A DNA stretch of 64,000 nt, taken from Baylisascaris procyonis (taxonomy: Eukaryota > Nematoda > Chromadorea > Rhabditida > Ascarididae). The DNA is taken from positions 124,001-188,000 of the forward strand of contig JAZARR010000154.1 of assembly GCA_037389465.1 (NCBI GenBank). Reading direction: 5' to 3'. Each line of letters starts with the position of its first letter. Position 1 is the first letter of the stretch. The translations under genes were made by a program, and so were the position numbers. The notes beneath the pieces are model-generated. The model was not told where the DNA came from and searched no databases. It saw nothing but the letters and a program-made list of their open reading frames with translations. Of this stretch, positions 39,401 to 50,700 are shown piece by piece.

Positions 39401-41840
39401 AGGTCTTGTTCCATGCTCTACAGAGCAGGAAATATTCAAACTTTAGGTTGCAGAGATAAGAATCGCCAAAAAAGGAGATGAATGCAGAAAAAAAGAACCT
39501 CTTCGCCAAAATTCGTCATGTAGAATGAGATACGTCCTTGTCGCTGTGCGTCATAAAGGATTTTATCCATCTGCTCCAGAATTGACATTTTTCTATAGAC
39601 GTCGATCGCAAACTCCTTCAAATAATTACAACAGTTCATAGCGGTCGATAAATTGTTTTATATCACTTGCATTTCATTTTCACTGCACACCATTTATTAT
39701 TTATATTAATTATATCATTCAAGATTTATACCATTCAATCTCGCTTACCATTCATACCACCTTGTACCACTTACCACTTACACTATTCAGCGCCACTTAC
39801 CATTTACAGAAAGAAATATGGATAATATGTAGAGTTTTAATAATTTAATCTAAAAATATAACATATGGCGATTTTCAGTGAGATACTCTTCTACTCACAT
39901 AACACACCTATTTTTTTTCGTTGAATGTTATACTATATTATAATTTCTATGTTTTTTTATACTTTATCCTCCACTTGTAATTTTTTGTAGAGAAAATTAG
40001 AAGTTATAAATTTTTGTTCGAATATTTTTAATCGCGAAGAAAACGAATGAAAAACACTTTCTTCTATTTGGTTAAAGCTCCAAACAAAGAAAGATTTCGT
40101 TACTTTACACTCGCACATTATTCATCATAAAAGACAATGAAGACAATGAACGTCCTTCATCCGCAATAATATGGTAAGAACATTGCGATTTTTGGTGTCC
40201 TACAGGAAATGAAAGCATTCAAGATAAACGTTATGCCACATCGCTATTCATTCCAATCGGAATCGGAAATAAAATCGAAAAATTATTTATCAATTTTCAA
40301 AAAAAGGATGGATGAAGATACCTTATCGAAATTTGGATCCTGTGATGAATCGATGAATTTGCCTGTCGAATCGGTTACTCGATAAATCGGTATTGTTGGT
40401 GCATGTAAAGGATCTATCAACGTCATTTTCTCAGTGAACTCAGCCTGCGAAATAGCGATCAGACAATTACATCAAGGCAATAGGTAAGATATGCGCTTTT
40501 GCATTTGTTATGTGTAAAAATAATTGAGTAAATTAATTCCCCTTTAAATTCGATTAATATTTTACGGTTCATTAACGCTGAATTGCTTGATTTGCATTGC
40601 ATTTTGCCCCAGCGAATATAACGCCTCTAATTCCTCAAACAGGAGAAAAAAGTAAATAACAGCGCTGGAAGGAGTGATACGATATGTGCCTTTGATGCTC
40701 CATCCACTTGACTTGCTGATTCCAAAATTTATTTAAAAAACGCGCAGCAATGAATTGAGGTTTTAAATGATTCGACCGCGTATATAAATGCCTCACAAAA
40801 AACCTCTCTTCTTTTTATAAAGCGGTCTAGTACACTGAAAGTCCAATCGATTTAAAACATAGAATGTACATTACACGCATATCACTCCACACTCTAATAT
40901 CAGTGGTTCCCTACACGATATTAACGAACAAAACGGATCAATACACGCACTGACATATGTATGAACACGATACGGCTAATAATCCGCTTTGTAAGCATGA
41001 AAAGTCACTCAAATAATTGCATTAATTACATTAGGGAGAATATTACAGTTGCAACTGCAGCGATCAACAAAAAAGGGCAATCGGCTTTGATTTGAAAGCA
41101 TCAAAGATCACTAAAAAATAGCAATATTTTCGAATGAACTGATAAGAAAATGAAAGGTTTTGAATAAACAGAGCACTCAGTTTAGTAATTCGAATATACT
41201 TATTTACTTATTAATCCATTTTTGCACGTCCTCCGTGAAAAATTGCAAAATAATTTTTGATGCATTCGAATGTAATGCAATCATCGAATATGAATCGCGT
41301 TCAATACAAAAAAAAAAACATTCGAAATGTTTTTTTTTTCAATAGTAAAATATTCAAAAACAGAAAATTATTATAAATATTATAATAAATGATCGCAGAT
41401 AATCTATAATATTATGGTGCCATTGTTGAAAATAAATGATATTAAAGTAAATTACTGCTAACACTCAATATTAATGGATAGCGAATTACTCAATAGTACA
41501 AAATCGATAATACTCAATATTAAAGTAAGAATGGATACAATAATAAAGTTGCTACTGGTAATGTCAATAACATTGGAGACGATGGGATTATGCCTATATT
41601 TGGGCAAATGCATTTTTGACAGCAAATAAAATGACGAACATTCAGAATGCACTCACATAAATAAGCATTATTTCAATAAGTATGACATACCTTTCTATGA
41701 TGGAAGTATTTCTCGCTGAATTCGTGCACACGGAACGAATCTGTCTCAGCAGTTGAATAATGCGTCACTGAAGCAGCCAATGATGTCTGTGCAATCGCCG
41801 CATATGATGACAAGCCGAGTCGACTAAGACGTGACAGCAT
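32480..41840 (-). CDS. BCKDHA: BCKDHA-like E1 alpha subunit, copy 3 (full length, most canonical)
   Basis: Third and most conventional E1 alpha paralogue of the branched-chain 2-oxoacid dehydrogenase complex. Eleven coding exons on the minus strand: 41691-41840, 40322-40444, 39499-39615, 38849-38990, 38145-38262, 37260-37353, 36725-36846, 35102-35245, 33736-33853, 32864-32950, 32480-32590. They give 441 codons plus TAA. The N-terminus ([12 protein letters not shown]...) is basic and Ser/Leu rich, as expected of a matrix-targeting presequence. ThDP/Mg residues are in place: QYRE (149-152), SSPLATQ (198-204), GDGAASEG (from 229), RNNGY (257-261). The regulatory loop [10 protein letters not shown] holds catalytic H327 and kinase site 1 S328; S338 is site 2. 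The last exon carries AEHYP. As in copy 2, QYRGDG reads QYGGDG. An upstream in-frame ATG exists, but the AG 6 bases before 41840 and the matching layout in the other copies favour this start. Confidence 0.95.
35569..35586 (-). repeat. Sense-strand G-rich tract in BCKDHA copy 3 intron 7
   Basis: The sense strand reads gggggggggaggaggggg. It lies about 320 bases upstream (5') of exon 8 in transcription order. Confidence 0.65.
36415..36482. repeat. (AT)n microsatellite in intron 7 of BCKDHA copy 3
   Basis: An AT run of about 67 bases with one C interruption near 36470. It lies in the intron homologous to the one holding the (TA)n of copy 1. Copy 2 intron 7 (18259-18550) is AT-rich but has no such run. 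Confidence 0.97.
39690..39808. repeat. Degenerate short tandem repeat in BCKDHA copy 3 intron 2
   Basis: The unit taccattca or taccactta recurs about eight times with changes, for example ataccattcaa, ttaccattcat, gtaccactt, ttaccactta. It is non-coding. Confidence 0.55.
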
Positions 41841-41850
41841 TCCCACTGAA
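41841..41850 (-). promoter_or_regulatory. AG acceptor 5 bases before the start of BCKDHA copy 3
   Basis: On the minus strand gtatttcag (AG at 41847-41846) is followed by five bases (tggga) and the ATG at 41840. It matches the nematode-type TTTCAG acceptor. Confidence 0.6.
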
Positions 41851-43317
41851 ATACTTCGTTTCAAAGGAATCCCACATAGAAGATATGCGTATGGCCTGGA
41901 CAGAGGCACAACTTTTGAAGTGTAATGTTGCATATAAAATCCTTAGATTCACAAGAACTTCTAGGGGGAAATGATAAACGACAAGTTGTGTACAACCAAT
42001 AACATTGTGAAACGATGTTTCTTAAAATTCAAGGGAGAAAGAATCGACTTTCCTATTCCCGCTTTTTGAATGTACCACACATATCACATATGATGGGAAA
42101 GACGACCACATATAACGAAGCATTTGAACTCGATAAATTAGAAAGAGAAATGCTTGGAGATGCACTCTGCATGTGGAGACATTTACTGAATAAGGCTTGC
42201 AGATGTGAACATAAATGAGAGGAATCTAGTGGGGACTCTTTGCGATGAGAATATTTTAATATTGGACAGCAAAACAGCTAAGCAGCCTTCACAAAGAGAA
42301 GCGGTTGCCATAAAATTCCAGCTTGCATTACACTGCTCGATATGACCACAACAATTTTACAGTGGCAATCAACGTTCCACCTTGATGAATAATTTTTATC
42401 GACTCGAAAGTAACGTAATAACGCAATCACTTCAAATAATTTCTTACGAAGCAAACATAGAATGCCATTTTGAGATCACTTCTCTCAATATTTATATCAA
42501 TTAAAACGGACTGCTTTTCCCACAAATGCGTGTCATTTATTACCTCATAATGTGCAAACATAGTGTCGGTGTTTTTCCAAGAAAAAAAAAATCATCGCAA
42601 AATATTTCATTTCCTTTATTTAAATTTGAGAGTCGATGCGCTTTTTGCATTCTGTTCTGATGTTATTCTCATAAATTCTGTTAGATCTAAATTACGGTTC
42701 TGCTTATGGATTTTTTTCGCTCCTTCTGCAACTTTAGTTTAACTTTTTGAAAAGAATTTCAGTTTTGCGTTTTGAAAATCCCCTTCCCATGACACTATAG
42801 CTACCTTGTTGATACTCCACAAACGACTACGTAACTTGTTAGAAATTAGTCACTAGGAAAGAGGGAAAAAGAGAATGGAGGTAGATTGCGAGTGTGGTAT
42901 TATTGCAACTGCGTAATGTCACAGTTAAAATAAATTATAAAAACCATAGTTTATCGCACTTAGTTATATTGCGTATGATTAAGAAGGAAACTCAGATTGC
43001 ATCTGAGCTGAGATTTCATTTATATTCGTGTCCTCCATCACCTGTATATTTGATGTTTCCGATTGATAAAAATGCTTTTTCCCTCCCAAAATATCCCAAA
43101 CATACATTTTATGCAAATTATATGCTTCTGATTAATTAAAAGCATTTTTAGCATTGAGGTTTTGAGCGGTTTCGCGCACAAGCTTAGGTTAATTAATTTA
43201 AGATATGCGCAATAGGAAAAGTGGCGCAAACGTCAATGCCGCAAAATCGTAGCCCCAAATCAACAGAATCGCAGAAAAAACCTCGTCAATACCATCGCCA
43301 ACTAAACATTGCATTTA

Positions 43318-43324
<7 letters not shown>

Positions 43325-43390
<66 letters not shown>

Positions 43391-43440
43391 TTATTTATTT
43401 ATTTATTTATTTTTATTTATTTATTTTTATTTATTTATAT
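43325..43440. repeat. (TA)n microsatellite followed by a (TTTA)n tract
   Basis: A TA run from 43325 to about 43387 passes into degenerate TTTA/TTTTA tetranucleotide repeats up to 43440, just before a cluster of hairpins. It lies between RMND1 and BCKDHA copy 3. Confidence 0.95.
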
Positions 43441-43453
43441 TGTCGCAACGAGC

Positions 43454-43634
43454 GCACAGTGCTCAGTGCACTGTGCATTCATCGCGAAAACATTCCCACA
43501 GACACGTCGCAAGAATTCAAAATTTCTTGCGACGTCGTTCCTAGTGTCGGCCGATGTTTTCAGATCGGCTGACACTGGGAACGAAGTCCACTGTCGGCTG
43601 GAGCTGCATATAAGCAGGCCCAGCCGACGAGTGG
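43454..43634. repeat. Cluster of four consecutive inverted repeats upstream of a TATA box
   Basis: Hairpin 1, 43454-43476: gcacagtgc, 5-base loop, gcactgtgc. Hairpin 2, 43504-43535: acgtcgcaagaa, 8-base loop, perfect complement. Hairpin 3, 43536-43583: about 20-bp arms with two mismatches that are G-T type, loop gttttcag. Hairpin 4, 43589-43602 with 43620-43634: ccactgtcggctgg against its near complement. The motif TCGGCTG/CAGCCGA or its GGCCGA variant recurs four times. The block is clearly more GC-rich than its flanks. Confidence 0.85.
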
Positions 43635-43745
43635 CCATTGGAGTAGAAGAGGGGATTGCTGCCCCTCCAATCTTCGTGTTCCGACGACGACTTCCTCGCC
43701 ACCTCTCTAACAACTTCCATTGCATCAATCCCCTCGCTCCGGTGA
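43607..43745 (+). promoter_or_regulatory. TATA-like promoter and leader with a splice donor
   Basis: Downstream of the hairpins the plus strand has catataag (TATA at 43609-43613). About 130 bases of GC-rich leader follow, ending in ccggtgagtcg, a strong GTGAGT donor at 43740-43746. This looks like a promoter plus non-coding first exon, or the U3/R part of an LTR. I could not find the next exon. The 160-codon frame covering it is judged non-coding. Confidence 0.35.
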
Positions 43746-44295
43746 GTCGTTGCTTCCTTTTATTTATTAACCTTTCGGCGTCACATATATATTATAGCTA
43801 CAATGCTACTCTATGCAACCGCTCAGCGATTAGAAACGTGGAATTATATGCGGGTGGCAATAAAATAATGACAGCCGGCGGTCACTATCAGTGGAATCAG
43901 TCTTATCAGAAAACTACTCGTTGTAAATTAACACGTGTTCATTGTTGAGTTGAAAGAAGCATCAGTGGGATTCAAGATCGCAATCGATGAGGACAGAACG
44001 TGGACAGTGGGATACTGGAGGAGTAGAAAATTTTAAAAACAGGAACATTTCCGGCATCTTCTCGTTATGAGTTCTCCCTAGTGAAATCTGGTAATGATTT
44101 GTGCTGTTCTCAGATCAACAATAATTTCATCCTGAATACTGCAGTGCCTATGTATACAACTAGAAGAAGTAAGAATGATGCCTTCCCAGAGTCGACGATG
44201 AAGTTTTGGCGACGATTGCTGACAAGGACAACTTGCCCCTCTTTCCTCATCGAGTACTCTACGTAACTGTACTAGTGAAACGATGAATTTGTCTT

Positions 44296-44341
44296 CGGTT
44301 CAGCACATTCCTAAATTCTCATTTAGGAATGTGCTGAGCCG
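44296..44341. repeat. Tight hairpin, 21-bp arms with a 4-base loop
   Basis: The arm cggttcagcacattcctaaat pairs with its complement, with one G-T type mismatch, around the loop tctc. It lies in the RMND1-BCKDHA3 intergenic region with no gene nearby. Confidence 0.85.
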
Positions 44342-47300
44342 GAGAATACCGATCACAAGCAATAGGCGACAATGATTTTACATGCCCATACACACTTAAC
44401 TGCACAGTTCACTTGCATAGTCCAAACAAACATCAACACCCGAATTTTTGTTCAAAAGAACGGTCAAAGGAAGGATACAGCCAATACTAGTGCCGCACTA
44501 TATGGGCAGATTGTACGTGCGATATGTGGGTAAAAACAGGGAACCTGAACGGAGAAAAACATGATTAAAGGCCGTGTTGCTATAAACTGCGCCGCACCAG
44601 TACTACGGTCTCGAACATCAAAAACCATCCTCACTACCGCTTTAACAACCCTTCCGCACTACTTCCCACCAGAAAACCAATATTAATGGTACCAAAATAC
44701 CAGACCAACACCCCTTCTGCAAATACGTCTACTCATCGCTATTCAGACGAAGCACCGGTTGCATGATCGAAATTAAATAATGACGATTGTGTTAGAGAGA
44801 GAGGAAGAGAAATAAAGGCATATAATCATCCCATGGGAAATCACTGAAACGCTCTCATTGCGAATTCGCATCGATGAAATCAGAATCGCTCGCAAGAACA
44901 ATTTCGAAATCAAATTAGCGCTTCCATCACATGGTCTATGTGAAACGCCCTATTCTCGTTCACCTAAATCCTTTCAAATGTCTTAGATATTTTCTTATAT
45001 GCTATTTGAAAATCACAGCTTATCCTCATCCTAGCTAGAATGCACTCTAAAGCAACTCATATGAGAAAACAATTACATAATTCTATTAACTAATAGAGGT
45101 AACACGAGCGGCACTAACTGAAACTGTCACATCATCACCTCTAAAGTTCGCACGAAGAAATTCTGCAATAACTTCAATGACAGCTGCAATTTATATCTTT
45201 AAAATAGAAAAACCTAAAATCTGCATAACGATCCGTGCATGTTTATAAGCATAAGCATAAAAATGAGCTTGAATAGATAAAAGAGTACGACAGAAGTTAA
45301 CTGCCTTATTCAAACACACAAAAACATGCGCCATAAAATTCTTATCGATCTACTTCTGTTGATGTATCGATTATAAACAAGCACAAATAAAAGCACGTCG
45401 ACCAACCGGTCGAAAAATATTTCGAAAATAAAATATACATATAAATGAAATAACACCTAATTCAGAAGCACATAGAAACTCCAGTACAGAAATTAATTGA
45501 AGCTATAAAATGTGAAATTTCAGTCGGCAAAAAGCGATGAAAACTCCGTCGAGTTCCTAAATAAGCATATATGTGAAAAGCTTGTCAAGATTTCTTGACA
45601 CGAATTCTGTAACAACAAGACTAAACTACAGTCACTCACGACAAACAAAAAAAGCAGGGAGCATCCTCCGGTTGTCGAGGCATCAACATCTCTCCAGGTC
45701 CTCAGCCAAACCGAACTCGAAACCTCCACAACTAGATCGCGGTCAACGCCGAACGCTCCGAAAACACCTGTCCCATAGAAGTGATTTTCAAAACAAGCGT
45801 AAATGCGAAGAAATTCGATACAATTTGCATGAGCAATCAATAGATGCATATTTGAGCAACACTCCCGCAACACCCTTACACCCATTTCACATAACTTTAC
45901 GCGCAGTTACGCTAAAATAAAGCTCACTTACGATGGCAAGGAATTTTTCTATTGGTTCTAGCTGCCAGGAAATAAACAACATTTCCACAACGCAAAACTT
46001 TTACTGCAAAACTGCAAACGCAGATGTAGATCGATCTAGTAATGCTCAAATTACCGATCAGCAGCGTTCACATTTCAGCTACTTCAATAATGCGAACATT
46101 TCTATACTTCTGCGTATAAAAGAAACAGACAGCACTCACTAATTCGAAGTTACAGAACGCAAAAGGCAGTAAACAACTGCTTTACTGCTTTAGAAAAACA
46201 ATACCCGATTACTAATGCAATGCCTGATTCCACATAATTTTAAGCAATCAGTAGTTAAACTCTTGCAACAATTTCATATCGAATCTTCTTTTAGAACTTT
46301 TCTGCGCTCAATTTTGCACAACAACAAGCCCCCTCCCAATAATATCCGCAAGTGCCTCCTGTGATGGGAAGGAAGAGGAGGGGAGTGGGAATTGGTTTAC
46401 TAGGTCAGCTCGTTACTTTCTGAGGAGTCATCGGATTCTTCGTGGAAGATCACTCTCCTTCTTGGACAAAATGAGTTTCGATGGTAAATCCTGAGGGGAT
46501 CACCCTAGCTTCAAACACAGAACATGAATCTCAGAGTGCAATATATATAGAATTTTCAAATCAAACATTCAATAAGATTAATACTGCAAATGTATCAAAT
46601 CTCATACCTAGAGGGCATTGTATCAAGCATGTGCACTACAAGTGTGCAATTGAAAATTCATGAAAAAAATAGACAACCTATAGACAAGCTCACTCCCAGA
46701 TTGTAAACAGAGTCAATGATGCGATAAAGTAATTGCATTTTAGGAGCCGATTAAGTGAATCGCTTAAGCAAGAAACTATGAGATTTCATTGAATCGTTTA
46801 AATAATTGTCGCTTCCGATAAAGTTTTAAATGAAAATGAAGCGTATCCTTCAAATCTAAAGAGTTTCAATCAACAGACCTCATCATTGCATCTTTAAAGA
46901 TAGTACTGCAAACTGAGGGATTCCCATTTCGAATTGGGTGATAACTCATCGTTTGTGGCAAACAAACCAAATAATGGCCCACGATAATGAACAACTACTC
47001 GCTTTGATTATCATTTGTTACAGTTAAATAAAATCAAAAACAGAAGCATTACCATCACCAAACTTGACAATAATTGCAACGTGAGTAAATATAACGATAA
47101 AAACTGAAAAAGTGAAGAAATTATGACGGCGAAATTAAGTCAATATTTTCACATCTCTATAAAATACACCTCTATCAATTGTAACTTCAAACAGATTTAT
47201 TGGAATTGACGAATTCTAAAAGATTAAGTTAAAGAATAAAAGAGAAGCCAAGGGAACATATTGCAAATTTGAAAAAGTACAGCAAATGAAAAAAAAATAT

Positions 47301-47774
47301 ACTCAAATATTACGAAATTTATAAAATAAACGAAACGTGAGCAGCAATCATTGAATGGAAACAGGTAACAAAGTTATCTGCTCTCAATTACATTCAACTA
47401 TTAAAGACTTTAGTGAGCAATGCAAAACCGCAACATCGCCCGTTATGTGCCCCTATTTGTCTGCACTTTGTATGTATCTGTTCTGAACGCCTTTGAGACA
47501 CTATTCAGCGGATATATGATTTGGGATACATCGTCTTCAGATTTCTCAGTGGGAACATAATTTTTTATTATTTCAGCTTCTTAGTTATTTCAGCTAAAAC
47601 ATTAGCCCCAATTCATCTAATTGAGCTTTTTCTTTCTTTTTGTTGATAAACGTCCAATGTAGTAATATCTAATCTCTATGAATGCACAGTCGGATTTTGA
47701 AGTAGGGAAATTTCAAAGAGGAATAGGAAAATGTTTCAAGCAAACAGAAAAATAATTGTATATGAAAATATCGA

Positions 47775-50700
47775 CTAATCATCGGTTGCAGCTGGTTGTT
47801 CATCACAAATAACAACCTTCATCGGAGCTGAATCCGTAAAAGTCAATATTTCAAAAATCACCTCGATTACGATTAAAATTATAATCATCCACTCAAGTGT
47901 TGATGCCTGAAATTAATAATTTCCTTAAGCAAATTTTCTGCGATAATGAATGCTATCAGTCGATAAACATTCAACAAGAAAAAAAGAAGAGAAAATTCCC
48001 ACTTGTGGATAGGACAGCTCATTGGCCACAATACTCGTTCATTATAACTGCAATAAAAATGCGCAATTAATATCAAACATCAATTATTCGAGAAAGAGAA
48101 AAACCTCATAAGCTGTTATCATGGATGCTTATCTCCTCAAGGTTCAACTTGCATTGTGGCTACTTCATTGAACGAAAAATGAAATGAGTGAAGAGATAGC
48201 AAAGCGCCTCACACAATCGACATCAAAACTTTAATAAAGGATCATTATTCCATTCCAAATGTTTTGCTTGATGCATTAATTTGCAATGCATTTCATATCT
48301 CAGTGAACTTTTTCTTCCTAAAGTAAAAATTTCAAATAAACTTTTAAGTCGAACACAAAATGTGCATAATTTTTCGTCAATTTTACCAACCCCCATCTGC
48401 AAATAAATCACATCACGCAAACTCCATACTCCCCCCTCCCCCTCACTTTCCCCTCCTCACCTTTGAACTAATATCTTAAAGAATTCTATAACAATGCTAC
48501 CTAAAAGAAACACATAAAAACCGAAATTATGCGATAAAATAAGAGTGATAGTTTGGTATGCTAAGTTATATATTACTTTCACTAATCGATCCTTTATATA
48601 ATTACCAATAGTTTCGCAATGATTTTGTGATGAATCTTTTTATCACAGAAAGATGTCACCAAATCAATTTCAATATCTTCGAGCTAATCCTTTATAGCTG
48701 ATATTTTCATATATCGTTGTCATCATATTTGATGTGCTCTATTGAGCACAATTAACATGATATCATCTCGCCATAAATATATGTATTGCAGCAATAAAGC
48801 GAATCAATCCTATTACAATTGATTACTGCCAATATAAAAAGAAAACCCAACAATACGCACGTACATGTCGATGACTTAGCATTCCATCAATCAATTTCAC
48901 CAAATCCTCGCAATAATCCAGTCGACTATTCAACAGCCTGAAAATATTGACAAAGTCAGTCAAAATGTGAGACTATCGACCTATACCTTCCCCCTATATG
49001 ACATTTAATTCTGAATGGGTACACTGTTTGAGCATCACATGCTTCGGATTTTGTCCCAACTTAGGAGAAGCCTATTTTAAATTCATATTTGTTTTCTCTG
49101 CTAATAAAAGATGGAAATTGAAACATTCTAGGAACACTTCGCAGTCCTCAGAAAAAAGGCTAAAATAACAAAGGATGACAATGAAAAACACTCAATAAAT
49201 CAAAAAAAAGAGCAACAAACTTAAGTCTTCGTGGTACAGTGAAATGACGAAGTGCCATCTCGTAGAAATGTTCCAATTCCTCATGCTCCCAATAGAAATC
49301 CGTATTCAACAAATTGCAATTCAAGTTTATTGAATGCCTAAAAAATAAATCCGCTGACTGCAATGAGTCTTCATCAATGCAAATAACTGCCAAGACATTA
49401 ACTAACAATGCGGTTTTTCACTAAATATATTCTTCAAAGAATTTTCCATATTATTCTTGAAACATCTCAGCTAAATCAATAAAAAAAATATATGCAATAA
49501 TATAGGAACGAGTTACTTTCAATCAGACATAAATAAAACATAAATAAACACTCAAGAAGATATAACGTTTATATGCAAAACCATTACTAATGACGTTTAT
49601 TGGGCGACGTCCTTTCTAGACAAAATCTATATGATCGACCAACCTCCATTTACTTCTTAATATTTCCCTTGCACCCACTACAATGCTTGACTAACTTTAA
49701 TAATTCTTTTAGCGATAATCTTCGCTCTCTTCACTAGCGCTGTGGGGAGGGGGAGAGGATGAAAGGAGGCAAACAGACAGGACGAGAGGGAGTACATGAT
49801 GACATTTATAATTTATAACTGAGCCCATCAACTGCTATTCACCAGTTATATAGATTTCGGTGGATTTAGTCAGTTGCCATTGATACTGAGCGATCTTGTC
49901 ATCACCACCTTAGACTACTATCTATTGGTCACTTCCCGACCGTCTGTAGTTCCACTACCAAAATTAACTGCGGACCACATTAACTTTTGCTGATTAGTAG
50001 CCGAAAGTTAATGGACAAAATGCAATCGAACTTGATGGACAGCAGGGAAGGGGAATCAACAAAGTACAAAGCCTATATATAAATTGAGATATGAAAAAGT
50101 TAGTTACTTTCAATTTTCGTTCTAGAAATTTCTATCAGTCTGCGTTTCCTTCAACTTTGCCCACTTGTTTGCGAGTTCACCTCCTCCTCTTTATCGCTAT
50201 CGAACTTGGAAGGACGATGGATCGCCTCTACGTGATTGAAATAACTACAGTCCCATCTCCATTAACAAAACAGCTTCCATCAAGCCGACAGAAGGTGAGG
50301 CATTGTTACTGAATTCGCTGCCTCAGATTGTCGAAAAACAATCATTTCAAAACCCCGTTCTCTTAGTTCGGGCAATTAGTTAAAAATCGGAAGTTTTAAC
50401 AAACTCAAGAAAAATTCAAGTGGTTGTGCACCTGAGTGCAGAGAACTGTCCAGTTTTCTTGAGTGCCTCCTTTCTACGCCACGGTATCACTCCTTGACTT
50501 AAAGCTTTTGTTGTTCCAGCCAACGGTTCGGCTTGTTCGCTTAGCTGCGATTCCCATATTGCTATTTTCACTATAAAACACAAATCTGAATAGTTCATTC
50601 CACTAGGTTTTCCACATTTTCATCGCTGTCCTAAAATCAGTGTTTATCTTGACCCAAAATTTATGGATCCAACAATTTACACCTCAATTCACCCACCCCC

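Larger units (their letters stand above)
41851..47774. other. Intergenic region between RMND1 and BCKDHA copy 3
   Basis: Contains the microsatellite, hairpin cluster and TATA/leader at 43.3-43.75 kb and the hairpin at 44.3 kb. At 45.52-45.92 kb overlapping 115- and 121-codon frames lie on opposite strands, with no family match. AATAAA on the minus strand at 47574-47579 may be the RMND1 polyA signal. Confidence 0.5.

Noticed and set aside
43466..43948. A 160-codon open frame on the plus strand.
   Set aside because: It runs through the hairpin cluster, the TATA box and a GTGAGT donor. The composition changes along its length and no family is recognisable; the regulatory reading explains the sequence better.
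45520..45920. Overlapping 115- and 121-codon frames on opposite strands.
   Set aside because: Neither has a family resemblance, splice context or plausible start environment. At most one could be real and I cannot favour either.
50571..50598. Extending RMND1 exon 6 upstream to the ATG at 50598.
   Set aside because: The preceding exon (50938-51059) ends in a phase that fits only the acceptor at 50571, and the joined protein then matches the family across the junction.
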